Notes: generated by a model from the sequence alone, not told the origin. DNA of 64,000 nucleotides from Flavobacteriaceae bacterium GF1 (GCA_009797885.1 WNKP01000006.1:62001-126000); one strand, 5' to 3'; counted from the stretch's first letter, positions 27,296 to 36,519 are shown. Translations and numbers: made by a program.

Positions 27296-29218
27296 TCACA
27301 GATTTTCAATGGTCACTATTTTTTTGTTGAACGTATATACGATATTTTCTACCTGGTCGATTACAAACGAATCCTCATTGTCCAACTGCTTCAATTGTTC
27401 TTCTTCCCCTGTGGGGATGTGCAACCGAATGATGTCTTTTGTTTCATCGGCTTTTGGGGTGATGACCAATATATAATCCTCTCCTTTTTTACCTTTCTGA
27501 ATTCTTGCGAAAACCGTTTCCAATCCTGAACTAAAACCCAGTTCATTAAGATTGGCGATGATTTGTTTGGGGTTTTGGATAAGCCGATAGGAACCGTAAA
27601 CGCTAGATCCAAAATCTGTTAGGAACCCCAGTTCTCCGGAGGCCAGGGTTCCGGTTACCGATTCAATGGCCTGATTGTAGACAAAGGAGGTTGCTGCCCT
27701 ATACGTACCCAACCCCCTTTTTACATAGTAATAGGCCTCCCTAAAAAAAGAGGGTTCCTCATTGGAAGGGTATGCTTTCCTATATTTTAGCTTACCTAGG
27801 GTATCAAACAGAAAAAAGGTGTTGTCGTTTTCAAGAAAATAGCCATACGCTCTCATTCGTAAATCTGGGAGGGTCCTCCCAAAATCAAACGAATACAGGG
27901 GCTTGGGGGTGTTGGTCGAATTGCCGTTCACTACGTAGAACGTATTGTTGCTGTAAATGGGGTATTGCTTGGCAATACTATCGTACCATATGCTGTAGGT
28001 AGGTAGTTTAAGCTTTAGGTTTCTCGAAATAAAATCCGCATCGTTGAGGATGATGTCATCCCATATTTTGCTTCCATTTTCAATCCTCACTTTGTTGGCC
28101 CTGGATGGGGTAATATAAATGGCGGTGGAATCTTCCTTGATGAGGTATATAGGTGTTTCAGTATTGGAAAGTGAAATTTTTATGGGTTTTTTCCATACCC
28201 TCCTTCCCTTTTTCCCAATGAGGGATAAAAACTTTTCCTGAGCCACCAAAAAGCCTTCATTAACGGGGACGATCTTCTTTATAAATGGGAGTGATTCCAT
28301 TTCTTCCCATTGTTTTGTACCCTTGTTGTCCAGTATATTGAAACCTGTTGAGGAAATGGCTATGAGTTTGTCCCCATCAAAGACAACTTCGGTAATTGCC
28401 CCTTGGATTTTTGCAGGGTTTTTCCATAAAGGCGCCATTGCATCTGTGGAATAGGCCATAACATCCGTGGTCCGTTTAAGTTTTTCCCCTTGTTTGGCAT
28501 TTGAAAATAAGAAAATTACCGCTCTGGAATTGTCAATCGCAATGGATGCTACTTGTTCCTTTTCATAGAGGATTTTACCGGATGTGCCGTCTATTTTTAG
28601 GAGGTAATTGTTTCGTAACCAAAACACATTTTGCTTTTTGTCCAGAAGCACTTTCTCTTTTTTAAAAAGGGTGCCTTGTAGGTTTTTAAAAAAACTGGAA
28701 TGGGTCAGGTTGGTCTTCCATAGCATTTTTTGACCTTCATAGCTGTAAAGGGCAATAGCCAGTTCGTTGTCCATAACCCCATCGATCAGAACGGCCTTCC
28801 GTTCTGGGATCAATAGGGTACGGTTAACGGATTTAAATCCTATCCCTTCCGAATTGAACAGCACTTTTCCATTGACCACATTGACCATAATCCTGGATAG
28901 GCCCTTGGTGTTGACCGTATTTGAAAGCAGTTTTGAATTTACGGTAGGTTTATTTTCAAAAACGACCAATGGTGTAAATGGAATCTCATGGTACGATTTA
29001 AAACTCACTTTGCCCAAGGATTCGTTTTTCCATTGAATAGAACGATTTGTCGGACTTATCCCATACAGTTCCTTGCCGGTCCTTACCAATAACATACCGG
29101 TGTTCACATTAATGATGCTTTCCTTTACCGGATGGGACAGCGCAATCTCCTCCTGGGCCAGTAGGACCATCTGACTCCAAAAAAACAGGGCCGGCAAAAG
29201 GAAATATTTCGAGGTCAT
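27296..29218 (-). CDS. Exported PQQ-type beta-propeller-like protein, unknown function
   Basis: A 640-residue protein with a signal peptide (FFWSQMVLLAQEE). The mature part shows repeated strands of the form 'GKxLYGISPTNRSIQWKN', 'GQKMLWKTNL', 'GTSGKILYEKEQ', 'KGTKQWEEM', 'GRRVWKKP', which is the rhythm of PQQ-like (quinoprotein-type) beta-propeller repeats. No cofactor-binding or catalytic motif is evident. It may be an extracytoplasmic scaffold or sensor. It is separated from the upstream hydrolase gene by a strong terminator, so it is its own unit. Confidence 0.75.
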   Translation of the reverse strand: MTSKYFLLPALFFWSQMVLLAQEEIALSHPVKESIINVNTGMLLVRTGKELYGISPTNRSIQWKNESLGKVSFKSYHEIPFTPLVVFENKPTVNSKLLSNTVNTKGLSRIMVNVVNGKVLFNSEGIGFKSVNRTLLIPERKAVLIDGVMDNELAIALYSYEGQKMLWKTNLTHSSFFKNLQGTLFKKEKVLLDKKQNVFWLRNNYLLKIDGTSGKILYEKEQVASIAIDNSRAVIFLFSNAKQGEKLKRTTDVMAYSTDAMAPLWKNPAKIQGAITEVVFDGDKLIAISSTGFNILDNKGTKQWEEMESLPFIKKIVPVNEGFLVAQEKFLSLIGKKGRRVWKKPIKISLSNTETPIYLIKEDSTAIYITPSRANKVRIENGSKIWDDIILNDADFISRNLKLKLPTYSIWYDSIAKQYPIYSNNTFYVVNGNSTNTPKPLYSFDFGRTLPDLRMRAYGYFLENDNTFFLFDTLGKLKYRKAYPSNEEPSFFREAYYYVKRGLGTYRAATSFVYNQAIESVTGTLASGELGFLTDFGSSVYGSYRLIQNPKQIIANLNELGFSSGLETVFARIQKGKKGEDYILVITPKADETKDIIRLHIPTGEEEQLKQLDNEDSFVIDQVENIVYTFNKKIVTIENL

Positions 29219-29253
29219 AATTCTATATCCTGTTCCAAAAGGACAAAAAAGAA

Positions 29254-29287
29254 GTCCACTGAAAAGGTACTACATTTTTCAGTGGAC
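29254..29287 (-). terminator. Intrinsic terminator after the SnoaL-hydrolase gene
   Basis: GTCCACTGAAAA (29254-29265) and TTTTCAGTGGAC (29276-29287) are perfect 12-bp arms with a 10-nt loop. A T-rich run follows on the minus strand, 26 nt after the stop at 29313. Confidence 0.75.
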
Positions 29288-29312
29288 CAGCTTTTGTTAT
29301 GCGTTTGAAAGG

Positions 29313-31232
29313 CTACTTTTTCAAGTAGGCAACTACTTCACCCATAGCGGCATTAACGGCATCAGTCTCAAAATACAATTGCTGTTGGTTGTAATCGTTG
29401 AGCCATTTTATGTCTTTTTCCCCGGGGAGCAGTCCATAGAAATCCTTGGTGCCCTGAGGAACCGCCCCACTTTCACTATGCACGATAAAAACCGGTTGCG
29501 AGATGTCCTTGCCTACGGAGATACCGTCAAAAGTCAACCAAGGTTCCCAACTACCTATGGCAAAACGGTTGTCGTATTTTGGACCGGCCGCTTTGGATGG
29601 ATTTAGGTAGTAATCAAATGCATTTTGGGGAACGTACATGGCGCTTAGGGGATCCAGTTCGCTGGCTGCAAGTACATACGCCATTTGACCGGTTTCCGCA
29701 TAGTTGACTTTGGCGTCCTTAGCCGCTTGTAAAAGGCCGGCTGTCCCACCCGGACGGGAATCATAGATCATTTTGGCAATTTCCGGATTGTGCAACCATG
29801 GGGCTACCAAAACCAGTCTTTTAATGCGCTTGTCCTGGGCGGTGGCGTGAGCCATATAGCCCGAGCTGGCACAAACCCCCAAGCCGGAAAGGTTTTCCTC
29901 ATCTACATTGTTATGCTGAATCAAATAATCCACCGCAGCTTTGATATCATCGATTTTCAAGTTGTAGTCCTCCACTTGTCGGGGTTGACCCTCACTTTCG
30001 CCAAATCCGGTAAAATCAAAGGTCAGGGTAATAAAACCGTCTTTTGCCATGACGCTGGCATATTCATCGGGCATTTGCTCCTTAACACTGGTCCAACTGC
30101 CCGTTACAATTGCAGCAGGATATTTTTTGGCGGCATCAAAGTTGGGGGGCAAAAACAGATGTCCCTTTAAAAGGACCCCATTACTGCTAAAGGCCACTTC
30201 TTCCTGGATAACACCACTATCCGTTCTTGCACCTGCCGCGTGCACCGAATAGGTTTCGGGTTGCAGTCCAGGCCAACCGTTCAACAGGATATTGGGATTG
30301 AACTGTTCTACAAACGCCGTAATTTTTCCGTCGTTAACGGTATAGATACCCACGTAGGCGTTGTTGTACGGTTTGCCCTCGGAAGTGGTAATGGTTCCCT
30401 CAAATTTTACCAAAACCGTATTGGGATCCGCTGTTCCGAATACCTCACGCTGGTAGCTTTGTGTATAGTCCATGACACCGGCGTACTGTTTTTTCATGAC
30501 CTCAATACCGACCAGTTCTTTTGGAAAGTTGGTCGGGGCCAAGGGCATTTTTTGAACCACGTTGGAATCCAAAGTGGCCAACAAATCCTCCAGGTTTTGG
30601 TTCTCCAGAGCTGAGAAGAATGCTTCAACCACGGTTTGGGTTTCGTTAGTGGCGCTTTTCAGCTCAGGAATTTGATTGTTTTCCACATTTTTCAAAGCCG
30701 CCAAGGGCAATGCCGTATTCCCATTTTGATCATATAGGCTTAGATCGATTCGCGCGATTTTCCAAGCATCATTTTCTTTAATATACTCGGTGTCATAGCC
30801 CACAAAGACGGTCCATTGGTCATTGTTCAAAAAGTGGGTGGCAATAGCATCCATGGTCGCGGTAGCCCGGTTACCTGCTACCCAAATGGCTTTATTGTGC
30901 ACCTTATGGACGGTTCGCTCAAAACCGGGAAGCAATGCCTTCCATCCGGTCAAAATTTCATCGGGGGTCTTGAATCCAGAATCCCCGCCCAAAGCTGTGT
31001 AATCGGTATACACGGAATCTGCCATAGTCTTTTTTACAACTTCCCAATCGCGTTGATCCACTCCATTGAACAAGGTGTTGATCACGGCATCGATTTGTGA
31101 GGTCTCAATCGCGGTTGCGGTTTGCGCAGTTGTCATAGCTGTTTCTTTTTCAGTTGATACTTCTTTTTTTGTTTCGTTTATACAGGCTATCAAACCAAGG
31201 GCGATAGCTGCTGTTGTGATTACTTTTTTCAT
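29313..31232 (-). CDS. Lipoprotein fusing two SnoaL-like domains to an alpha/beta hydrolase
   Basis: A 639-residue exported protein. The signal peptide ends ALGLIAC (lipidated Cys17). Residues about 45-170 are a SnoaL/NTF2-like domain (DAVINTLFNGVDQRDWEVVKKTMAD is its first helix). A second NTF2-like domain is at about 198-320 (TVVEAFFSALENQNLEDLLATLDSNV). Residues about 340-639 are an alpha/beta hydrolase (FDFTGFGESEGQPR, then a nucleophile elbow reading GVCASSG). Cys454 occupies the usual nucleophile position, as in some COG1073 dienelactone-hydrolase-like proteins. It is the last gene of a group with an SDR and an aldo/keto reductase, and its promoter carries the same 29-bp operator as theirs. 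It may process a small aldehyde or ketone. Confidence 0.85.
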   Translation of the reverse strand: MKKVITTAAIALGLIACINETKKEVSTEKETAMTTAQTATAIETSQIDAVINTLFNGVDQRDWEVVKKTMADSVYTDYTALGGDSGFKTPDEILTGWKALLPGFERTVHKVHNKAIWVAGNRATATMDAIATHFLNNDQWTVFVGYDTEYIKENDAWKIARIDLSLYDQNGNTALPLAALKNVENNQIPELKSATNETQTVVEAFFSALENQNLEDLLATLDSNVVQKMPLAPTNFPKELVGIEVMKKQYAGVMDYTQSYQREVFGTADPNTVLVKFEGTITTSEGKPYNNAYVGIYTVNDGKITAFVEQFNPNILLNGWPGLQPETYSVHAAGARTDSGVIQEEVAFSSNGVLLKGHLFLPPNFDAAKKYPAAIVTGSWTSVKEQMPDEYASVMAKDGFITLTFDFTGFGESEGQPRQVEDYNLKIDDIKAAVDYLIQHNNVDEENLSGLGVCASSGYMAHATAQDKRIKRLVLVAPWLHNPEIAKMIYDSRPGGTAGLLQAAKDAKVNYAETGQMAYVLAASELDPLSAMYVPQNAFDYYLNPSKAAGPKYDNRFAIGSWEPWLTFDGISVGKDISQPVFIVHSESGAVPQGTKDFYGLLPGEKDIKWLNDYNQQQLYFETDAVNAAMGEVVAYLKK

Positions 31233-31275
31233 ATTACTTTTTTTAGCTGATCTGTATTATCAATTAATTATGCTG

Positions 31276-31341
31276 TAAAAGTAATCTTGGGGAATAGGGC
31301 ATGCGCTACGCAATTCAAAGGGGGAAGTACGGAATTCAAAG
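31276..31341 (-). promoter_or_regulatory. AraC-type operator plus -7 box of the SnoaL-hydrolase gene
   Basis: Two direct ATTCAAAG half-sites (31313-31320 and 31334-31341, 21 bp apart) lie 29 bp upstream of a TACTTTTA -7 box (31283-31276, minus). No -33 box is seen, so activation is needed. The same arrangement occurs at 33216-33280. Confidence 0.65.
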
Positions 31342-31380
31342 ATGTATTGTATTCTTAAGGGTTCGGGATAGCATTGCTAT

Positions 31381-31406
31381 AAAAAAAGGCCCTTTAAGGG
31401 GCCTTT
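31381..31406 (-). terminator. Intrinsic terminator of the aldo/keto reductase-SDR operon
   Basis: AAAGGCCC (31385-31392), 6-nt loop, GGGCCTTT (31399-31406). On the minus strand a run of seven T follows. It lies 22 nt after the SDR stop. Confidence 0.75.
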
Positions 31407-31428
31407 GGAAAGTTTTCCAACTCGTTTT

Positions 31429-32130
31429 CTACCACTGGATTTCCTTTTTATCACGAAAAAATTTAGCCGTGGGGCCATCATCGGGGAACAAGGCTGCCCA
31501 AATGATGGTTTCGGCACCCTCTTCTGGGCTTTTTGGGGCACCGCTCCCGCCCATTTCGGTACGCACCCAACCTGGGCAAACCGCATTGACCAAAATATGG
31601 GTCCCCTTTACATACCTTGCAAAGCTGATGGTCAAGGCGTTCAGTGCCACTTTGGAAATACTGTAACCCGGGGTTCCCCCGGTTAAGGCCGACAATTCCC
31701 CGGCCCCGCTACTCACGTTTACGATACGTCCAAACTTGTTTTTTTGCATTAAGGGCAAAAAAGCCTGAATCATTCGCCATGGCCCCATCACATTGGTTTC
31801 CATGGTTTCCTGAACATTGGTCAAATCTGCGTTAGCAACATTTTGCCAGGTGTCGTAATTGATGCCCGCATTGTTGATCAAAATATCCAACCTACCAAAT
31901 TCCTTTTCTACGTAGTTGGCAAGTCGGTCAATGCTTTCGGGTGAGGTAACGTCCAAGGAATGATAGTAGACATTTTCGCTGTTCAGTTTCTCTACTGCTT
32001 CCTTTCCGTCAGACTCCTTTCTGCTGGTTAAAATAACGGAGATTCCGTTTTTCAATAATCCTTGGGCAACGGCAAAACCGATTCCACGATTGGAACCGGT
32101 TACCAAGGCTATTTTAGTTGTAGTTTTCAT
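31429..32130 (-). CDS. Short-chain dehydrogenase/reductase (SDR)
   Basis: A 233-residue NAD(P)H-dependent oxidoreductase of the classical SDR type. The cofactor motif is TGSNRGIGFA (residues 11-20), the NNAG motif is present (DILINNAGINYD), the catalytic Ser is in IVNVSSGAGELS and the Tyr-x-x-x-Lys in YSISKVAL. Length is normal. It starts 12 nt after the aldo/keto reductase gene on the same strand, so the two are one operon, and a terminator follows. A carbonyl-reducing role is likely; the substrate is unknown. Confidence 0.92.
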   Translation of the reverse strand: MKTTTKIALVTGSNRGIGFAVAQGLLKNGISVILTSRKESDGKEAVEKLNSENVYYHSLDVTSPESIDRLANYVEKEFGRLDILINNAGINYDTWQNVANADLTNVQETMETNVMGPWRMIQAFLPLMQKNKFGRIVNVSSGAGELSALTGGTPGYSISKVALNALTISFARYVKGTHILVNAVCPGWVRTEMGGSGAPKSPEEGAETIIWAALFPDDGPTAKFFRDKKEIQW

Positions 32131-32142
32131 AATACTGTTTCC

Positions 32143-33189
32143 TTAAAGCATAAAGGGGCGGTTATGTATAATATTCTCAAACTGCCCACCGTAGGTTACG
32201 GCTTGTGTACTCTTTAAAAAGTCATAAGGGAACCCAAGTTCCATAGCGCTGATTTCATCCAGTTCCTTGGTATCTTCTACGCTCAACCCGAAATCTATAC
32301 TTCTTAAATTCGATTCGATATGGCTTGCCTTGGTACCCCCAAGAATGGGAATGATGCCTTTTTGCTTTACATAGGCAATGGCCACGGCTGATGGAGCGAT
32401 ATTGTTTCGTTCCGCAATTTCGACCACTTTATCGCCAATGGCCAAATTTCTATCGGTCAGGGCTACAAAAGCGGCGGTGTCCAATCTTCGATTGCCTGGG
32501 TTGTTGGCTTTTCCATTTTTTTGACTGTACTTGCCGGTCAAGATTCCCGAAGCCAATGGTGACCAGCCCAAGGTGGTCATGCCCTCACTTTTGGCCATGG
32601 GCAGTAAATCGCGCTCTCCCGTGCGTTGGATGAGACTGTATTCAATTTGCGAGGCTTCAAAAGGGGTCAATCCGTTCATACGGGCGTACATATTGGCTTT
32701 GGAAATGACCCATGCGGGGGCATCTGAAATTCCGAGATAGAGCACTTTTCCCTGGCGCACCATGTCATCCAAAGCGCGCATGACCTCTTGTACGGGAGAC
32801 ATGAAATCCCATGCATGTACCCAGAATACATCAACATAATCCGTATCCAAACGTTTTAAGCTTCGTTCCAGGGATTGCATCATATTTTTGCGACTGTTAC
32901 CAGCCCTGTTCGGGTCGTTGCCCGGCATGGCATCGGTATATTTAGTGCCCAAAACGATGTACTCCCGATTTGACTTGATAAATTCCCCGGTAAATTTTTC
33001 ACTGGTCCCCCCAGTATAAATTTCGTTTGCGGTATCCACAAAATTGCCACCGGCATTGACAAAGGCGTCAAACATTTTCTTACTGGTTTCCTTATCGGCA
33101 CCCCAGCCAGCTTCAGTACCAAAGGTCATTGTTCCCAAGGCCACTTCCGAGACCCGTAATCCTGTATTTCCCAATAATTTGTATTTCAT
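32143..33189 (-). CDS. Aldo/keto reductase
   Basis: A 348-residue NADPH-dependent reductase of the AKR superfamily, YajO/tas-like subgroup. The catalytic tetrad is visible: D52 and Y58 in FVDTANEIYTG, Lys in LGTKYTD, His in FWVHAWDF. The C-terminal cofactor-binding part (IPILGGTKASHIESNLRSIDF) is present. It opens the operon with the SDR and has a promoter with an AraC-type operator at 33252-33280. The AraC gene lies directly upstream. Confidence 0.93.
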   Translation of the reverse strand: MKYKLLGNTGLRVSEVALGTMTFGTEAGWGADKETSKKMFDAFVNAGGNFVDTANEIYTGGTSEKFTGEFIKSNREYIVLGTKYTDAMPGNDPNRAGNSRKNMMQSLERSLKRLDTDYVDVFWVHAWDFMSPVQEVMRALDDMVRQGKVLYLGISDAPAWVISKANMYARMNGLTPFEASQIEYSLIQRTGERDLLPMAKSEGMTTLGWSPLASGILTGKYSQKNGKANNPGNRRLDTAAFVALTDRNLAIGDKVVEIAERNNIAPSAVAIAYVKQKGIIPILGGTKASHIESNLRSIDFGLSVEDTKELDEISAMELGFPYDFLKSTQAVTYGGQFENIIHNRPFML

Positions 33190-33215
33190 GATTTTTTGAT
33201 TTTTAAATGATATCC

Positions 33216-33280
33216 CAAAGTTAAGGGCAGGCTTTGGGCAAAAAGTATCGTATTCAAAGCAGGAAGTACAGAATTCAAAG
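33216..33280 (-). promoter_or_regulatory. AraC-type operator plus -7 box of the aldo/keto reductase operon
   Basis: Direct ATTCAAAG half-sites at 33252-33259 and 33273-33280 (21 bp apart, with GGAAGTAC between) lie 28 bp upstream of TAACTTTG (33223-33216, minus), a full -7 box match. It is almost the same 29 bp as 31313-31341. Likely bound by the AraC regulator encoded at 33301-34212. Confidence 0.7.
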
Positions 33281-33300
33281 AAACCATGAAAAAGTAGTGA

Positions 33301-34212
33301 TCATTGCCCCTTTCGGAACTGATTGGGGGTCATTCCCGTCTGTTTTTTAAAGAAATTGGCAAAGTGGTTGGGGTAATTGTAATAGAGATCGAACGCAATT
33401 TCCTTAATCGACTTTTCGGTATTTTGCAAGCGCGATTTGGCCAGGGCAACCATGTGTTTGTAAATGATTTCCGAGGCGGATTGGGAAGCAATTCGTTTGA
33501 CCACGGCATTCAAATGATTGGGATGTAGATGCAACTTGTCCGCGTAGAACTGTACCTTGTGGGGCTCCCCATTTTCGAAAGCTTGGTCGGGATAAAAGCT
33601 GGTCTCGACCAATGTTTTAAAACGACTAACCAAAGCTAAATCATTGTCCCTGTGGATATGGGTCTGTTGCTGGGTAGGGACTTTTTCCTTAAAAAGCCGG
33701 GCCACTTTGTGGAGAAGAATGGAAGTATTTAAATGGCAGATGGTCTTTGATGTCGCATCGTTTTTTTTGTGCTCCCTTAAAATATCCACAAACGTCCCGA
33801 TGAAAAGTGATGCTTCCTGCTCCGAGATTTCAAGAGGGATGGTGTTGTCCACCAAAAAAAAAGGGAAATCGGTGCTGATTTTCTTTTTGGGCTGCCCAAA
33901 TTGGTAAAAGTCTTCAGAGAATATGATGTAATAACCGTTCCAATCGGGTGCAATGTCCCATTGTATGATTTGATAGGGGGAATTGAAAAAGACGGTCGCG
34001 GTAAGGTCCTCTGTTGAGTAATTTCCGGTTTTTGCATAGCCACTGCCCCCAAGTTTTAATGCAATGGCGTAGAACTCATGTTTAAACGAGGGCATTTTGT
34101 GCGCCACCGTTTTCATATTTTCTTCAAACGTGCGCACATCGAAGTCCTCCCATTTTGGGGAGGGAATGTTTATGGCGTTGCAGTAGTCCTTAAGTGTTGC
34201 GTAATGATCCAT
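33301..34212 (-). CDS. AraC-family transcriptional regulator
   Basis: A 303-residue activator. The C-terminal 100 residues hold the two helix-turn-helices: FYADKLHLHPNHLNAVVKRI and IKEIAFDLYYNYPNHFANFFKKQTGMTPNQFRK, the second being the usual AraC signature. The N-terminal cupin-like domain (residues about 20-170) should bind the effector; it cannot be named. It lies just upstream of the aldo/keto reductase operon on the same strand. The shared direct-repeat sites at 31313 and 33252 are the obvious targets. The gene has no such site upstream of itself. Confidence 0.93.
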   Translation of the reverse strand: MDHYATLKDYCNAINIPSPKWEDFDVRTFEENMKTVAHKMPSFKHEFYAIALKLGGSGYAKTGNYSTEDLTATVFFNSPYQIIQWDIAPDWNGYYIIFSEDFYQFGQPKKKISTDFPFFLVDNTIPLEISEQEASLFIGTFVDILREHKKNDATSKTICHLNTSILLHKVARLFKEKVPTQQQTHIHRDNDLALVSRFKTLVETSFYPDQAFENGEPHKVQFYADKLHLHPNHLNAVVKRIASQSASEIIYKHMVALAKSRLQNTEKSIKEIAFDLYYNYPNHFANFFKKQTGMTPNQFRKGQ

Positions 34213-34262
34213 ATGTCTATACTATTGCCTTATTAAAAGAAGTGGGGAGATTTTGACCATAG

Positions 34263-35225
34263 CTACAACCCTATTTTTCCGTTGACCCAACCGGAACCGG
34301 CCAGATAAAAATCCATACGGGTTTCCTTCTGGATGTCGACCAAAGTGTTTCGGAGTGCTATTGATCTTATGTTCAACTGTTTTCGTAGCGCGTTGGATTG
34401 GGATAGTTGATCTTTATTGAGATATTCAATATACCCATAGCCGGCCTTTTGGCGGTCATACTTTACGGCGATTCTCCAATCTTCGATTAGGGCAAACTCA
34501 TAAGGGTTCAGTTCACCCTTGGTGATGGCCACAAGCAGTTGGGGCCTAAGGGCCTCGTACAACGTATCCCGCTTGCTAAAGTCTTCGGAAACCGAATTAT
34601 GATGGGACAATATCACGGACATCCAGGTTCCATCACCCACTAACTTCTCCCCCGGATAACCATGGATTTCCAAGATGGTCCGCAACTGCTCCATTTGTTT
34701 TTTGGTGTGGGGGACCACTTTTTTGTTCGCGTATTTTTCCTTTGCTTTTTGACCGATCCTAAAAAGGTAGCCCAAGGCCAATTTTTGATCTCTTTTAAAC
34801 ATGTCATGGACCTCTTCGTGAAGTTTGCCATTAACAGTCCCTTGATGTTCGGTCGCTAAAATAGGGTATGATTTCATTAGTTTTTTCCAGGAGTGACTCC
34901 GCTTTAAGGGTTTAAAGAAAGCATTTCGCCTGATTTCCTTTAGCGACCATCCCGATTTGATCCCCTCTTTAACTAACTGGAAGGTCTTTAGGGTATCCCC
35001 AGTTTTTAAGGCCAGTTGTGATGCAATTTTGTACTCTTTTAAAAAGACAAAATCATAGTCCATCATAATCTGCTCCAGTTGCTGCAGTGCACCTTTAAAG
35101 TCACGATCGGCAATTCGTGCTTCAGCGGTCAATACCTCTTGATGATAGGTGGCGTAATCCGGATTTTGTTGACTCCACGCCTTTAGGGAGGGTAGGAACA
35201 GGACAAGAAGCCATAGGTTTCGCAT
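34263..35225 (-). CDS. Exported protein with helical repeats and DUF6624-like C terminus
   Basis: A 320-residue protein with signal peptide ending LKAWSQ. Residues about 25-120 are helical with TPR-like spacing (ARIADRDFKGALQQLEQIM, YKIASQLALKTGDTLKTFQLV). The C-terminal part (EIHGYPGEKLVGDGTWMSVILSHHNS, then RIAVKYDRQKAGYGY) resembles DUF6624. No catalytic motif is certain. It stands alone between the AraC gene and a helical protein gene. Confidence 0.7.
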   Translation of the reverse strand: MRNLWLLVLFLPSLKAWSQQNPDYATYHQEVLTAEARIADRDFKGALQQLEQIMMDYDFVFLKEYKIASQLALKTGDTLKTFQLVKEGIKSGWSLKEIRRNAFFKPLKRSHSWKKLMKSYPILATEHQGTVNGKLHEEVHDMFKRDQKLALGYLFRIGQKAKEKYANKKVVPHTKKQMEQLRTILEIHGYPGEKLVGDGTWMSVILSHHNSVSEDFSKRDTLYEALRPQLLVAITKGELNPYEFALIEDWRIAVKYDRQKAGYGYIEYLNKDQLSQSNALRKQLNIRSIALRNTLVDIQKETRMDFYLAGSGWVNGKIGL

Positions 35226-35291
35226 GCCAGTTGGATTTTGAATTCAAGATAACCCCCTCGCAATCAACCTACAGGTAATATTTTGTTAATT

Positions 35292-35768
35292 CTAATGTCT
35301 GATTTCTTCAAGCAGAACACCATAATCGTATTGTAAATCTTCATGGAGGAGGGCAATTTTTTTCTCCAGATAGGCCAATTGCCGTTCATACAAATTGGTT
35401 AAAGTGGTATTTCTGCGAATGGATGGGGTGAAATTTTTGAGTTGTTCACAGAAGTATAACAGGAGTACCACTTCAGTTTCTTTGTTACCGGAATAACGAA
35501 TGTATTTTTTTAGGGCCCTCAGAATTTTACGGACACTTTTTTTAATGTAGAAATAGCTATTTGTATTGATATCCAGGAACAGTCCATCCACTTCGGCTTT
35601 AACGGTTTCAATATATCCTGCTTCATCGTCCGCTTCAAAAAGGAGGTAGGTGAGGAGTTCCTTGTTTTCTTTTTTGAATTTGGACAATCGCAAACAGAGT
35701 TCCAATAGTTCTTCCGGGTTACGATGTTGTAATTCTTTTTTAAGTTGGGAAACGGTGGCTGCTTTCAT
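35292..35768 (-). CDS. Helical protein of unknown function next to VIT transporter gene
   Basis: A 158-residue soluble helical protein that I do not recognise. It is rich in Leu, Lys and Glu (TVSQLKKELQHRNPEELLELC, VRKILRALKKYIRYSG) with a C-terminal helix that ends acidic. The frame is open to an ATG at 35786 inside the upstream gene; I prefer the ATG at 35768, 10 nt after that gene's stop. The tight spacing suggests one operon with the VIT-type transporter. Confidence 0.7.
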   Translation of the reverse strand: MKAATVSQLKKELQHRNPEELLELCLRLSKFKKENKELLTYLLFEADDEAGYIETVKAEVDGLFLDINTNSYFYIKKSVRKILRALKKYIRYSGNKETEVVLLLYFCEQLKNFTPSIRRNTTLTNLYERQLAYLEKKIALLHEDLQYDYGVLLEEIRH

Positions 35769-35778
35769 CCTGTATCTG

Positions 35779-36519
35779 TTATCCAACGATCAATTGTTCC
35801 AAAAAGTCACCTACAAAATAGGCCACGACCGCTGCAATTCCCCCCAAAACAAGGGTTTCCAAAATTCCTTTGAGTATTGGGGTTTGGTTCACATAGGTCT
35901 TTAACCATCCAATGAGCAGAAAACCGATTGCCGTTAGGATGGAGGCGATAAGAAATAGGTTTTTATCCAATGGGGTGATGTAATCCACCACATAGATAAA
36001 CAAGGGGATCACACCGATCAATATAAAGGACATATAGGTGGTTGCCCCAATCCAAAAGGGGGAACGTTCTTCCTTGATCATTTGCAACTCTTCCTTCATC
36101 ATGGTGTTTACCCAAACCTCCTTGTCGCGTGTTAGTACTTCCACCACTTGATCCAATAACGCCCCTTCAAAACCCTTGGCGGCATAGATTTCGCGAATTT
36201 CCTCTTTTTCAAGCTCGGGGAGGTTCTCCACTTCCCAATATTCCACCTGTTTGTGCTTGTTGTAATTGTCCTGTTCCGATTTGGTGGAGAGGTAGGCCCC
36301 AACGGACATGGCGAATCCATCCGCCAATAAGTTCGCAAACCCTAAAATGATGATAATGGCACTGTCCAGTCCGGCTCCAACAGATCCCGCTACCACGGCA
36401 AAGGTGGTTACGCAGCCATCAATACCACCATAGACAAATTCCCCGAGATACTTTTCAAAACGTTTGAACCCCCCCGACTTTTTATGGATTTGATCTTCGT
36501 TGTGTATGGGTATTGCCAT
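35779..36519 (-). CDS. VIT1/CCC1-family membrane metal transporter
   Basis: A 246-residue inner-membrane protein of the vacuolar iron transporter family, which exports or sequesters Fe(II)/Mn(II). The first helix has the family motif VYGGIDGCVTTFAVVAG, then GFANLLADGFAMSVGAYLSTKSEQD, with the acidic/helical loop EVENLPELEKEEIREIYAAKGF that in relatives binds metal. Five membrane segments are visible. It would balance the ZIP and Feo importers elsewhere in the window. It is probably co-transcribed with the next gene. Confidence 0.9.
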   Translation of the reverse strand: MAIPIHNEDQIHKKSGGFKRFEKYLGEFVYGGIDGCVTTFAVVAGSVGAGLDSAIIIILGFANLLADGFAMSVGAYLSTKSEQDNYNKHKQVEYWEVENLPELEKEEIREIYAAKGFEGALLDQVVEVLTRDKEVWVNTMMKEELQMIKEERSPFWIGATTYMSFILIGVIPLFIYVVDYITPLDKNLFLIASILTAIGFLLIGWLKTYVNQTPILKGILETLVLGGIAAVVAYFVGDFLEQLIVG

